Positions 42,522-50,166 of a stretch of DNA of 64,000 bases are shown one piece after another. Origin of the DNA: Streptomyces sp. HPF1205 (GTDB lineage Bacteria; Actinomycetota; Actinomycetes; Streptomycetales; Streptomycetaceae); contig NZ_JAINVH010000035.1 in assembly GCF_020400825.1 (NCBI RefSeq), positions 1 through 64,000 on the forward strand. The letters are read 5' to 3'. Position numbers and translations under genes: made by a program. Within the stretch, counting starts at the first letter, position 1; every line of letters begins with the position of its first letter. Under the pieces are notes generated by a model, which was not told where the DNA came from, ran no database searches, and was given only the letters and a program-made list of their open reading frames with translations.

Positions 42522-43835
42522 ATGAGCGAGCTGATGAGCTACGCGGAACGGGTGTGGACAGGGCAGGACGACCTGCGGGCCTACTTCTCCGGCGCCTTCA
42601 GGGCGGACGGGCTCCAGCCGGTCGCCGAGGACGTGTGGATGTGGCCGGCCACCGGCAACGTGTACGTCTTCCGCACCGGCTCCGGCCTGCTGCTCTTCGA
42701 CAGCGGCGACCGGCACACGGCGGGCGCGCTGCGCGAGGCGGTACGGGCGGTCGGCGACGAACCGGTGGACACCGTGGTCTTCTCGCACGGCCACGTCGAC
42801 CACGTCCTCGGCGTCGACCCCTTCGACCGCGAGGCCGCCGAGCGCGGCCGGCCACGGCCGCGGGTGATCGCCCACCAGGACGTCACCCGCCGCTTCGACC
42901 GCTACGTCCTGACCGCCGGCTACAACGCCACCGTCAACAGCAGGCAGTTCCGCGCCCCCGGCCTGAAGTGGCCCACCGTCTACCGCCGGCCGGACGTCAC
43001 CTACGAGCGGACGTACGACCTGCGGCACGCGGACACCCCCGTGCACCTGCGGCACGGCAGGGGCGAGACCGACGACGCGACCATGGCCTGGCTGCCCGAA
43101 CGGGGCATCCTGTGCTGCGGCGACTTCTACGCCTGGAACGCGCCGAACGCCGGCAACCCGCAGAAGGTCCAGCGCTACGTAGCCGAATGGGCCGAGGCGC
43201 TGCGCTGGATGGCGGGGCTCGGCGCGGAACTGCTGCTGCCCGGCCACGGTGTGCCCATCGCCGGGCCCGACCGGATCAGGGAGACCCTGCTGGCCTCGGC
43301 GCGGCTGCTGCAGCACCTGCACGACGCCGTGCTGGCGATGATGAACGAGGGGGCGACCCTCGACGAGGTGCTGCACGGCGTGCGCGCCCCGGCCGAGCTG
43401 CTCGCGAAGCCGTACCTGCGCCCGACGTACGACGAACCGGAGTTCATCGTGCGCAACGTGTGGCGGCACTACGGCGGCTGGTACGACGGCGACCCCTCGG
43501 CGCTGCGTCCCGCGCCCCGGGCCGACCTCGCCGCCGAGCTCGCGGGGCTGGCCGGCGGCCCGAAGGTCCTGGCCGAACGGGCCCTGGCGCTGGCCGAGAA
43601 CGGCGACGTCCGGCTGGCCGGGCACCTGGCGGAGCTGGCCGCCCTGGCCGCGGCGCCGGACTCCGCCGAGTACCCGGACGTGCACGGGATACGGGCGCGG
43701 GTCTTCCGGGCGCTGGAGGAGCGGGCCGGCTCCTTCATGGCCAAGTCCCTCTACGGGTGGACGGCGGAGCAGTCCCTCGCGGCGTCCAGGGGCGAGCGCG
43801 ACGGTGCCGGGCAGCCGAGCGGATGGGCGCCCTGA
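42522..43835 (+). CDS. Metallo-beta-lactamase-fold hydrolase, alkylsulfatase-like (SdsA/BDS1 type)
   Basis: A 437-residue protein with AGGAG 6 bp before the ATG. The zinc motif SHGHVDH gives His89, His91, Asp93 and His94; further ligands are likely in HGRGETDD, CCGDF and LLPGHG. Residues about 285-420 (RPTYDEPEFIVRNVWRHYG, GWYDGDPSALRPAP, ELAGLAGGPKVLAERALAL) match the alkylsulfatase dimerisation domain, a feature that separates SdsA-type sulfatases from other members of the fold. There is no signal peptide, so it is cytoplasmic. It sits directly after the sulfotransferase gene. It may remove a sulfate placed as a protecting or leaving group. Confidence 0.87.
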   Translation: MSELMSYAERVWTGQDDLRAYFSGAFRADGLQPVAEDVWMWPATGNVYVFRTGSGLLLFDSGDRHTAGALREAVRAVGDEPVDTVVFSHGHVDHVLGVDPFDREAAERGRPRPRVIAHQDVTRRFDRYVLTAGYNATVNSRQFRAPGLKWPTVYRRPDVTYERTYDLRHADTPVHLRHGRGETDDATMAWLPERGILCCGDFYAWNAPNAGNPQKVQRYVAEWAEALRWMAGLGAELLLPGHGVPIAGPDRIRETLLASARLLQHLHDAVLAMMNEGATLDEVLHGVRAPAELLAKPYLRPTYDEPEFIVRNVWRHYGGWYDGDPSALRPAPRADLAAELAGLAGGPKVLAERALALAENGDVRLAGHLAELAALAAAPDSAEYPDVHGIRARVFRALEERAGSFMAKSLYGWTAEQSLAASRGERDGAGQPSGWAP

Positions 43836-43851
43836 GGGCGGCAACGGCAAG

Positions 43852-43901
43852 GCGGGCGGGCGGCGGCCGGCTGCCTGAGGGCCGTACCGCCGCCCGCCCG
43901 C
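43852..43901. terminator. Bidirectional hairpin terminator
   Basis: A perfect 15-bp stem (43852-43866 with 43887-43901) and 20-nt loop lie between the convergent sulfatase and VOC genes. Confidence 0.85.
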
Positions 43902-43925
43902 TGTCCTGGACCCGCGGGCCGCGGG

Positions 43926-44321
43926 TCAGTCGGTGCCGGGCTCCTGGACGACGAGGATGTGGTTGCCGTCCGGGTCGTTGACCGAGAAGAAGTGGCCCCA
44001 CGGCGCTTCCATGAGGGGCCCATTGGACTCCACGCCCTTGGCGGCCAGCGCCTCGTGCGTGCCCTTCACGTCCTGCGCCGCGATGGAGAACTGCTGGGTG
44101 CCGGGCTTCAGTCCGCCCACGTCCCAGGTCACCAGGACGATGGAGCAGCCCTCTTCCGGAGTGGCCAGCTGGAGCCAGCGCAGACCGGGCTCGGGCGGCA
44201 TTTCCTCGGGGGTCATCTCATGGTCGTTGATGACCTTGAAGCCCAGTTTCTCGTAAAAGCTCTTCGCCGCCTCCTGATCGGTAACGGGAACCGAAAGGAG
44301 GGTGATATGCGTGATGGCCAT
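43926..44321 (-). CDS. VOC/glyoxalase-superfamily protein
   Basis: A 131-residue single-domain VOC protein (GAGGTG before the ATG). Two beta-alpha-beta-beta-beta units are visible: MAITHITLLSVPVTDQEAAKSFYEKLGF and PGTQQFSIAAQDVKGTHEAL, ending APWGHFFSVNDPDGNHILV. The metal-binding triad positions are partly kept (His5-like, Glu in the VQE tail). Relatives act as dioxygenases, lyases, or drug-binding proteins that give bleomycin or enediyne resistance. The call here is general. It faces the sulfatase gene and is a plausible binding or resistance protein. Confidence 0.85.
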   Translation of the reverse strand: MAITHITLLSVPVTDQEAAKSFYEKLGFKVINDHEMTPEEMPPEPGLRWLQLATPEEGCSIVLVTWDVGGLKPGTQQFSIAAQDVKGTHEALAAKGVESNGPLMEAPWGHFFSVNDPDGNHILVVQEPGTD

Positions 44322-44532
44322 GTCGCGGCGTCACCTCATCATTCGATCGCTTGACTGCCGGTTGCCCACGATATCCCACCGCAAATAGCGGCAAGCGTAT
44401 TCGGCCGGATTCCGGTGGCCGATGTCCCGAAATCCGCCGATGACGCGGTGAATGGCCGCGCCCGGTCGCGGAAGTCCGGTGCCGGCGCCTGATCGGGGCG
44501 TCGGCACCGGCCGGACGGCGGGTGCCCGCCTG

Positions 44533-45228
44533 TCAGGACGCGTACCCGGCCGACTGTGCCTCCGAGGCGCTCAGGTCGCACACCCGCACCAGGGTGTCGT
44601 ACGCCACCAGGGCGCCGCGTACGACCTCGTTGTAGAGGTCCTGGGCGGCCAGCGCCAGATCGCGCATGGGCTGCATGAAGAGCATGAAGAACGTGCCGAA
44701 CTCGTAGCGGCCCAGGGTCTCGCGGCCGTAGGTCTCCATGTTCTGGATCAGCTGCACCCGGACCCGCAGCTTGCGCAGCCGGGCGATGCGCGCCTGCGCC
44801 ATGCCCGTGAAGCCGCCTTCACCGAGCTGGCGCAGCGTGTTCTCGTAGCACTCGTCGCGGCCCTTGGCCAGCGCGGCCGCCGCATAGGCCTGCAGGCTCG
44901 TGTACTGGCCCACGGCGGTGTCGATGAGGCTCACCGTCTCGTCCAGTGCCCGGAAGGCGGCGCTGTAGGTCGCGTCGACGTTCTTCATCTTGTCCGTCAC
45001 GGCGTCGACGTCCACCGCTCCGTCGGGGCCGACGGCCGTACCGGACGCCTCGACGACGTACCTGACGGTGTCGTCGAGCGCGGCCAGTGACTCCATGGCG
45101 TCACGCACGGAGCGCAGCGTCGCCGCCGTGGCCACCGCATCCGCGACCAGCCCCTCGGAGATCTCCGCGGCCTCCGCTGTCGCGTAGTTGTTGGGGGGGC
45201 ATTCGTTGTGCAGACCCAGTACGCCCAC
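44533..45228 (-). CDS. All-helical protein of unknown function
   Basis: A 231-residue protein. The GTG at 45228 is chosen for the GAGGAGAAGG ribosome site; an ATG further up at 45273 lacks one. It begins GVLGLHNECPPNNYATAEAAE. The rest is predicted to be long amphipathic helices with heptad-like spacing (about 25-220: AVATAATLRSVRDAMESLAAL, KMKNVDATYSAAFRALDETVS, MAQARIARLRKLRVRVQLIQNM), with one more hydrophobic segment (FGTFFMLFMQPMRDLAL). I recognise no family. It could be a structural or membrane-associated bundle protein. A perfect inverted repeat sits in its 5' leader. Confidence 0.7.
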   Translation of the reverse strand: MGVLGLHNECPPNNYATAEAAEISEGLVADAVATAATLRSVRDAMESLAALDDTVRYVVEASGTAVGPDGAVDVDAVTDKMKNVDATYSAAFRALDETVSLIDTAVGQYTSLQAYAAAALAKGRDECYENTLRQLGEGGFTGMAQARIARLRKLRVRVQLIQNMETYGRETLGRYEFGTFFMLFMQPMRDLALAAQDLYNEVVRGALVAYDTLVRVCDLSASEAQSAGYAS

Positions 45229-45251
45229 TACCTTCTCCTCTGTCGCCCGAT

Positions 45252-45272
45252 TGGTCGAGGTTGACTCGACCA
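45252..45272. promoter_or_regulatory. Perfect inverted repeat upstream of the helical protein gene
   Basis: TGGTCGAG-gttga-CTCGACCA (arms 45252-45259 and 45265-45272), 24 bp before the GTG start and 150 bp before the divergent methyltransferase gene. It is a candidate operator. Confidence 0.5.
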
Positions 45273-45422
45273 TAGGCAAGGCCGAGCAGGCCCTTCTACT
45301 TCGAGCTTGCGTCCCTGCGGGCGCCGCGGGACCGCGGCGGGGCAACCTCCGAGAAGGCCGCGGGCGGGCCGGTCGGCGAGGATGTCAGGCGCCCCCAAGC
45401 CTGCCGTTAGGACGCCTCGGCC

Positions 45423-46319
45423 ATGGATTCGGACCACGCAGCACGGAGCCCCGGCACACGCGGGCCCGCACCCTCCTCGCGCGTCGCCGACGCCTTCGAA
45501 CGGGCCGCCGACACCTACGACCTGACGGGAGTGCGGTTCTACGGCCCTCTCGGCCGCCGGCTCGTGGCGGCGGCCGGCCTGACCCCGGGCATGCGCGTCC
45601 TGGACGTGGGCTGCGGCCGGGGCGCCTGCACCTTCCCGGCCGCCGAGGCGGTGGGCGAGGACGGCTCGGTGACCGCCGTGGACGCGGCCGAGGCGATGGT
45701 CGAGGCGACCCGGCGGACCGCCGCCGAGCAGGGCGCGTCCCACGTCACCGTGCTGACCGGCGACGCGGGCCGCCCGGACTTCCCCGACGGGTCGTTCGAC
45801 GCCGTCCTGGCCGGCCTCGTCGTCTTCCTGCTGCCCGATCCGGCGGCGGCGCTGCGGGCCCACCACCGCCTGCTGCGGCCCGGCGGCCGTTTCGCGATGA
45901 GCAGCTTCGGATCGGTCGATGCGCGCTTCTTCCAGGTCACCGACGTGCTGCCGCAGTTCCTCGACGAACCGCTCGGGCCCGTCCCCGGGCGGAGCGACAA
46001 CGCCTTCGCCACCAAGGAGTCCGTTGCCGCGCTGGTGTCGGGTGCGGGTTTCACCCGGATCGGCGTGGCCGACTCGGACCTGGACATCGAGTTCGCCGAT
46101 CCCGGCCAGTGGTGGGACTGGCTGTGGCAGACCGCCGGCCGGATGATCCTGGAACGCATACCGTCCGAACGCCTGCCGCAGGCGCGTGCCGCGGCCTGCC
46201 GCCGGATGGACGAGGTCAGGGACGCGGACGGCAGGCTCTCGCTGCACTGGAACGTCTGGCTCACCACGGCGGTACGCGGGCCCGCCGCCACGGACGCGCC
46301 GGACGGCGGCCGGACGTGA
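45423..46319 (+). CDS. SAM-dependent methyltransferase (class I, UbiE-like)
   Basis: A 298-residue enzyme. SAM motif I is VLDVGCGRGACTFPAAEA (about residue 60), motif II is VTAVDAAEAMVE, and the acidic DA pair is in SFDAVLAGLVVFLLPDP, with LLRPGGRFAMSSFG (motif III). The C-terminal region (about 175-290: FATKESVAALVSGAGFTRIGV, WWDWLWQTAGRMILERI) is a substrate lid typical of O-methyltransferases of secondary metabolites. It is the first gene of a plus-strand group with a P450 and flavin reductase. It could methylate a hydroxyl of the enediyne or an attached unit. Confidence 0.88.
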   Translation: MDSDHAARSPGTRGPAPSSRVADAFERAADTYDLTGVRFYGPLGRRLVAAAGLTPGMRVLDVGCGRGACTFPAAEAVGEDGSVTAVDAAEAMVEATRRTAAEQGASHVTVLTGDAGRPDFPDGSFDAVLAGLVVFLLPDPAAALRAHHRLLRPGGRFAMSSFGSVDARFFQVTDVLPQFLDEPLGPVPGRSDNAFATKESVAALVSGAGFTRIGVADSDLDIEFADPGQWWDWLWQTAGRMILERIPSERLPQARAAACRRMDEVRDADGRLSLHWNVWLTTAVRGPAATDAPDGGRT

Positions 46320-46454
46320 GCGGGTGCGGGCGGGCGTGAACAGATGTGAGCCTCCGCGGGACCCCGGACAGGAGCCGGAGGACGGCCGGGCGGGCACCGG
46401 GTGTCCCGGCCGCCGGGCGGCGCGGTGGCCCCGACCGGGAAAGGACGGCCCGAC

Positions 46455-47786
46455 ATGGCTTCGGAACTTCCACCGCCGGCCCCTGCCGCACTGCCGGTGC
46501 TGGGGCACGCGCCGGCCTTCGTCCGCGATCCGCTGAGCGTGGTGCGGGCCGGGCAGCGGGCGCACGGCACGGTCTTCTCGCTCAACCTCGGCCCGAAGCG
46601 GGCGGCCGTGGTGGTCGGCGCCGAGGAGAGCCGCACCGCGCTCGCCGCGCCCGAGCGCACGCTGGCGGTGGCCCCCGTGTACCAGTGGCTGCGGCCGATG
46701 TTCGGCGCGGTGATGCAGGCGGCCGACCACGCGGACTACCTGGTCCAGCGGGCCGCGCTGCTCCCCGTCTTCCGCGGCCGGCAGGTCACCGACCACACCG
46801 CCGCGGTGACCGACGACGTCCAGGCGTGGATCGCCGGCCTGGGCGCCACCGGCCGCTTCGACGCCTACCGCGACCTGGAGCGGCTGACCCTGGACATCGC
46901 GATCCGCCTGGTGTTCGGCAAGGACTTCCGCGCCCGCGAGGGCGTGGCCTTCCGTAGGTACTTCCAGGACGTGGCCGCCGGCATGGAGTTCGTCCTGCCC
47001 GCCTGGTTCCCCGCGCCCCGGCTGCTGCGCCGCAACCGGGCCAGGACACGGCTGTTCGCGCTCCTGTCCCCCTACGTGCGGCAGGCCCGGTCCCGGCCCG
47101 ACCCAGCGGCCCAGGGCTTCCTCGCGCACCTGGCCGCGAGTGCCGACGAGGCCGGAACCCCCTTCGACGAGGAACTGGTGACGGGGCTCGCGCTGGTGCT
47201 GGTCTACGCCGCCTACGAGACGACGGCCGCCCAACTGGCCTGGGCGCTCATCCTGTTGCTGCAGCACCCGGAACACCTGACCGCGGTCACCGCGGAGGTC
47301 GGCACCGAACTCGCGGACGGCGAGCCGACTCCCGGCACGCTGCGCCGGCTGACCCGGCTCGGCCGGTGCCTCCAGGAGACCCAGCGGCTGAGGCCGGTCA
47401 CCACGATGCTGACGCGCTTCGTCGCCGAGCCCTACGAGGTCGCCGGATACACCGTGCCCCGGGGCTGGAACACCCTGTTCTGCCCCCCGGTCACCCACCG
47501 GCTCGCCGACCTCTACCCCGACCCGGACGCCTACGACCCCGAGCGGTTCTCCCCGCTGCGCGACCCGGACGGCCGGGCGGCGAACGGACTGCTCAACCTG
47601 GGCGCGGGGGCGCACGCCTGCCTCGGCGCCCGGCTCGCCGACATCGAGATGCGGCTGATCATCGCGTCCCTGCTGCGCGACCGGGAACTGCGCCTGGACG
47701 GCCCCCCGCCGCAGCCGGTGCGCAAGCCCGGTATCGCGCGTCCCGCCGGTCCCTGCCCGGTGTCGTACGACAGCGTCCGACACTGA
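46455..47786 (+). CDS. Cytochrome P450 (CYP4/CYP51-like clan)
   Basis: A 443-residue P450 without a membrane anchor. The Pro-rich start PPPAPAALPVLGHAPAFVRDPL is like CYP51/CYP102-type proteins. The I-helix motif is YAAYETTA (Ala-Tyr-Glu-Thr-Thr), the K-helix is ETQRLRP, and the heme loop is LGAGAHACLG with Cys389; the usual Phe at the start of that loop is Leu. It differs clearly from the P450 at 38553 and more resembles fatty-acid or sterol hydroxylases, so its substrate may be hydrophobic. It lies 14 bp before a flavin reductase gene, which suggests joint expression. Confidence 0.9.
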   Translation: MASELPPPAPAALPVLGHAPAFVRDPLSVVRAGQRAHGTVFSLNLGPKRAAVVVGAEESRTALAAPERTLAVAPVYQWLRPMFGAVMQAADHADYLVQRAALLPVFRGRQVTDHTAAVTDDVQAWIAGLGATGRFDAYRDLERLTLDIAIRLVFGKDFRAREGVAFRRYFQDVAAGMEFVLPAWFPAPRLLRRNRARTRLFALLSPYVRQARSRPDPAAQGFLAHLAASADEAGTPFDEELVTGLALVLVYAAYETTAAQLAWALILLLQHPEHLTAVTAEVGTELADGEPTPGTLRRLTRLGRCLQETQRLRPVTTMLTRFVAEPYEVAGYTVPRGWNTLFCPPVTHRLADLYPDPDAYDPERFSPLRDPDGRAANGLLNLGAGAHACLGARLADIEMRLIIASLLRDRELRLDGPPPQPVRKPGIARPAGPCPVSYDSVRH

Positions 47787-47800
47787 CGGCGAGGTGGTCC

Positions 47801-48406
47801 GTGAGTGCCTTCCGAGGGCGTCCGTCCCAGCCGCCGGCCGCCCTCGGGTCCCCGGCGGGATCCGCAGGCCCGGGCCGGGAGGCGCCGGCCGTCGGCGTGC
47901 GCGGGCGGCAGGCCGCCGGCGCCGCGGCTCCCGGCGGCATCGCGCCCGAGCGCTTCAAGGAGGTGTTCCGCCGTCATCCGGCCGGCGTGGTCGTCGTCAC
48001 CGCCGACAGCGGCCGCGGTCCGGCCGGCTTCACCGCCACCTCGCTGGTCTCGGTGTCGCTGGCGCCGCCGCTGGTCTCCTTCGGCGTCGCCGTCACCGCC
48101 TCGTCCTGGCCGCACCTCGAACGCGCGGCCTCGGCCGTGGTCAACTTCCTGGGCGCCGACCAGGAGGACGTGGCCAGGCGCTTCGCCGTCAGGGGCATCG
48201 ACCGCTTCGCCGCGCCCACCCGCTGGCGCCGTCTCGAGCACGGCGAACCGGTACTGGACGGAGTGTCCGGCTGGCTGCGGGTCGCGGTCGTGCAGACCGT
48301 TCCCGCCGGCGACCACCGCATCGTCGTCTGCCGCGTGGAGGAGTCCTGGCTCGACCCGGGCCGCCGCCCGCTGCTCTTCCACAACGGCGCCTACCACCCG
48401 CTCTGA
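47801..48406 (+). CDS. Flavin reductase (HpaC/E6 type)
   Basis: A 201-residue enzyme. The GTG at 47801 follows GAGG. The first 48 residues are disordered (Pro/Gly/Ala-rich). The flavin-reductase fold begins at ERFKEVFRRHPAGVVVVTAD and includes GFTATSLVSVSLAPPLVSFGV, SAVVNFLGADQEDVARRFA and a closing PLLFHNGAYHPL. These enzymes supply free FADH2 or FMNH2 to a two-component monooxygenase. The C-1027 homologue SgcE6 serves that role and E6-type genes recur in enediyne clusters. No flavin-dependent monooxygenase gene is visible in the window. Confidence 0.9.
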   Translation: MSAFRGRPSQPPAALGSPAGSAGPGREAPAVGVRGRQAAGAAAPGGIAPERFKEVFRRHPAGVVVVTADSGRGPAGFTATSLVSVSLAPPLVSFGVAVTASSWPHLERAASAVVNFLGADQEDVARRFAVRGIDRFAAPTRWRRLEHGEPVLDGVSGWLRVAVVQTVPAGDHRIVVCRVEESWLDPGRRPLLFHNGAYHPL

Positions 48407-48411
48407 CCGCC

Positions 48412-48616
48412 GGGTCCGCCGAGGGGCAGCTGCGGCGTACGAGGGGGACGGGAGTGCCGTGCCGAGCGGCGGGGTCGGCCAGTCGGACGTGGGCGTCAGC
48501 GGGGTTGCGGCCGAGCGGGACGGCGGTGAAGTCGGGGGCGGGCGCCGGCGGCGCAGGCCGTCGAGCCAGGTGCCGCAGGTGCGGCGGCCGATGCTCCGGT
48601 CCCGGTCGGCCCGCCC
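48412..48616 (-). pseudogene. Degenerate partial duplicate of the DyP peroxidase gene
   Basis: About 200 bp align with 49,065-49,262 of the intact DyP gene downstream. Both read PDFTAxPLGR, DAHVRLAxPAA, HGTPxPLVRRS and SADP on the minus strand. The copy has frame breaks and lacks both ends of the gene. It includes the proximal-heme His and distal Arg region only. Confidence 0.75.
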
Positions 48617-48671
48617 GGAAATCGCCCGTACCGCCCACACCGCACATAACGCACACCAGCAAACCCGCAGG

Positions 48672-48741
48672 TCAGGCGCCCTTCCCCGCCCGCTTCAGCA
48701 CCGCGACGCACTCCACGTGGTGCGTGACGGGAAAGACGTCA
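48672..48741 (-). pseudogene. 3' remnant of a TrmA-family RNA methyltransferase gene
   Basis: The minus-strand translation DVFPVTHHVECVAVLKRAG ends at a TGA at 48674-48672. HHVECVAVL is the conserved C-terminus of class I RNA (uracil-5)-methyltransferases. Only about 23 codons remain. Confidence 0.65.
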
Positions 48742-48882
48742 CAGGAAGCGCTGGGCGGAGAACCCGCAGTTCAGGGCCGCTTTCGTGACTCCGAAGAGGA
48801 TCTTGTACGCGCCCGGAGCGTCAAACGAGCGTCACGGTGGACACGCATCGGCCCCCGTAAGCGGGCGCCGGCGCCCCGGTGT

Positions 48883-50166
48883 TCAGGCGAAGAGCTGGTC
48901 CAGCCAGGAGGGGTCCGGGCGCGGAGTGAACCAGTAGCCGCCGCCGGTGGTCAGGAGGTAGTCGGCCAGGGCTTCGCCTGCCAGCCGGTGCTGGACCGCG
49001 GTGAAGCCGTTGGCGAGGCTGCGCTGGTAGCAGACGAAGACCAGTCCGTGGCCGTCCGAGGGGTCCGCCGAGGAGTAGCTGCGGCGAACGAGGGGCGCTG
49101 GCGTACCGTGCTCGGCGGCCGGGTTGGCCAGTCGGACATGGGCGTCCAGCGGGGTGGTGCGGCCCAGTGGGTCGGCGGTGAAGTCCGGGCGGCTGTCGGC
49201 GGGGCGGCCGTCGAGCCAGGTGCCGTCGGGCCGACGGCCGATGATCCGGTCGCGGTCGGTCTGCCGGTGGTCGTTCCAGCGTTCGGTGGCCAGCCGGATC
49301 CGCCGCACCACTTGGTAGCTGCCGCCCACGGCCCAGTCCGGCTCCCCGTCGCCGGGAGCGACCAGCGCGGCATCGGCGAGTTGCGCGGAGGTGGCGGGGT
49401 TGCCGAGGCCCTCAGCGTAGCCCAAACCGTTGCGGCTGATCGGGCGGCCATAAGCCATGTGATTGTCGTCCCGCCGCATCAAGACGCGCCAGCGTGGTGC
49501 CCAATCCGGCACGACCGCTCTCAGCGCGCGCTCACCCGCTTCCGCCTGGCCGGCGGTGGGCGCCGCCACGTAGAGCAGGACGTCGCCATGCGTCGTCGCG
49601 GGATCCAGCAGATCACCGGGGAAGTCCGGCATGACGGTCAGCGACCGGGGGCGCCGCCCAGCCAGTTCCACCGCGTCGAAGAAAGACGCGCCGAGCCCCA
49701 GGCTGAATTCTGTGAGCCCATCAAGGCTGGAAGCTGCCGTGTACAGCCCGCGCAGCCCCGCCACCGTCCGAGCCCGGTCACCATGTGCGCCCAGGGCGAT
49801 CAGCACACCGCGATCGGGCGGCAGCGAACCGAGCCTTCCCAGCACGTGGGCTTCGGCCCCGCCGCTTGCGCCGGAGCGGCCGCGGCCGACGGTACCGACC
49901 AGAGCCGCGGCAACGGCCGCACCGGCGGCGCCGGCGCCGAGCAGCGCCGCGATCGTCCGCCGCCGGATCAACACGCGCCGCCGGCCGTCGGCGGCAGCGG
50001 CCCCGGTTCCGTCCAACTCCTCGCCGGGAATCTGCTCGTCCGATCCAGCGCCCGCATGCACCTCAAGCTCGGCTGCCGGCCCAGCGGGCGCCTCTCGTCC
50101 GGCGCGATCATCCGAAAGCCGTGTATCGCCTGGCTCCCCGGGGCCGCCGCGGTGCTCAGCCGTCAT
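48883..50166 (-). CDS. DyP-type heme peroxidase with Tat-like membrane segment
   Basis: A 427-residue protein; AGGAG precedes the ATG, which overlaps the upstream stop (ATGA). A 60-residue acidic, disordered N-terminus comes before RRRTIAALLGAGAAGAAVA (68-86), a Tat-type or membrane signal in an unusually internal position. The DyP fold follows, with proximal-heme His343 (DAHVRLANP) and distal Arg (LVRRSY, 361/362). The conserved GxxDG motif appears as GYAEG (249-253), with Glu252 in place of the catalytic Asp. DyPs oxidise dyes, lignin units or porphyrins with peroxide. It is the last gene of the RHS unit. A partial duplicate lies just downstream. Confidence 0.85.
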   Translation of the reverse strand: MTAEHRGGPGEPGDTRLSDDRAGREAPAGPAAELEVHAGAGSDEQIPGEELDGTGAAAADGRRRVLIRRRTIAALLGAGAAGAAVAAALVGTVGRGRSGASGGAEAHVLGRLGSLPPDRGVLIALGAHGDRARTVAGLRGLYTAASSLDGLTEFSLGLGASFFDAVELAGRRPRSLTVMPDFPGDLLDPATTHGDVLLYVAAPTAGQAEAGERALRAVVPDWAPRWRVLMRRDDNHMAYGRPISRNGLGYAEGLGNPATSAQLADAALVAPGDGEPDWAVGGSYQVVRRIRLATERWNDHRQTDRDRIIGRRPDGTWLDGRPADSRPDFTADPLGRTTPLDAHVRLANPAAEHGTPAPLVRRSYSSADPSDGHGLVFVCYQRSLANGFTAVQHRLAGEALADYLLTTGGGYWFTPRPDPSWLDQLFA

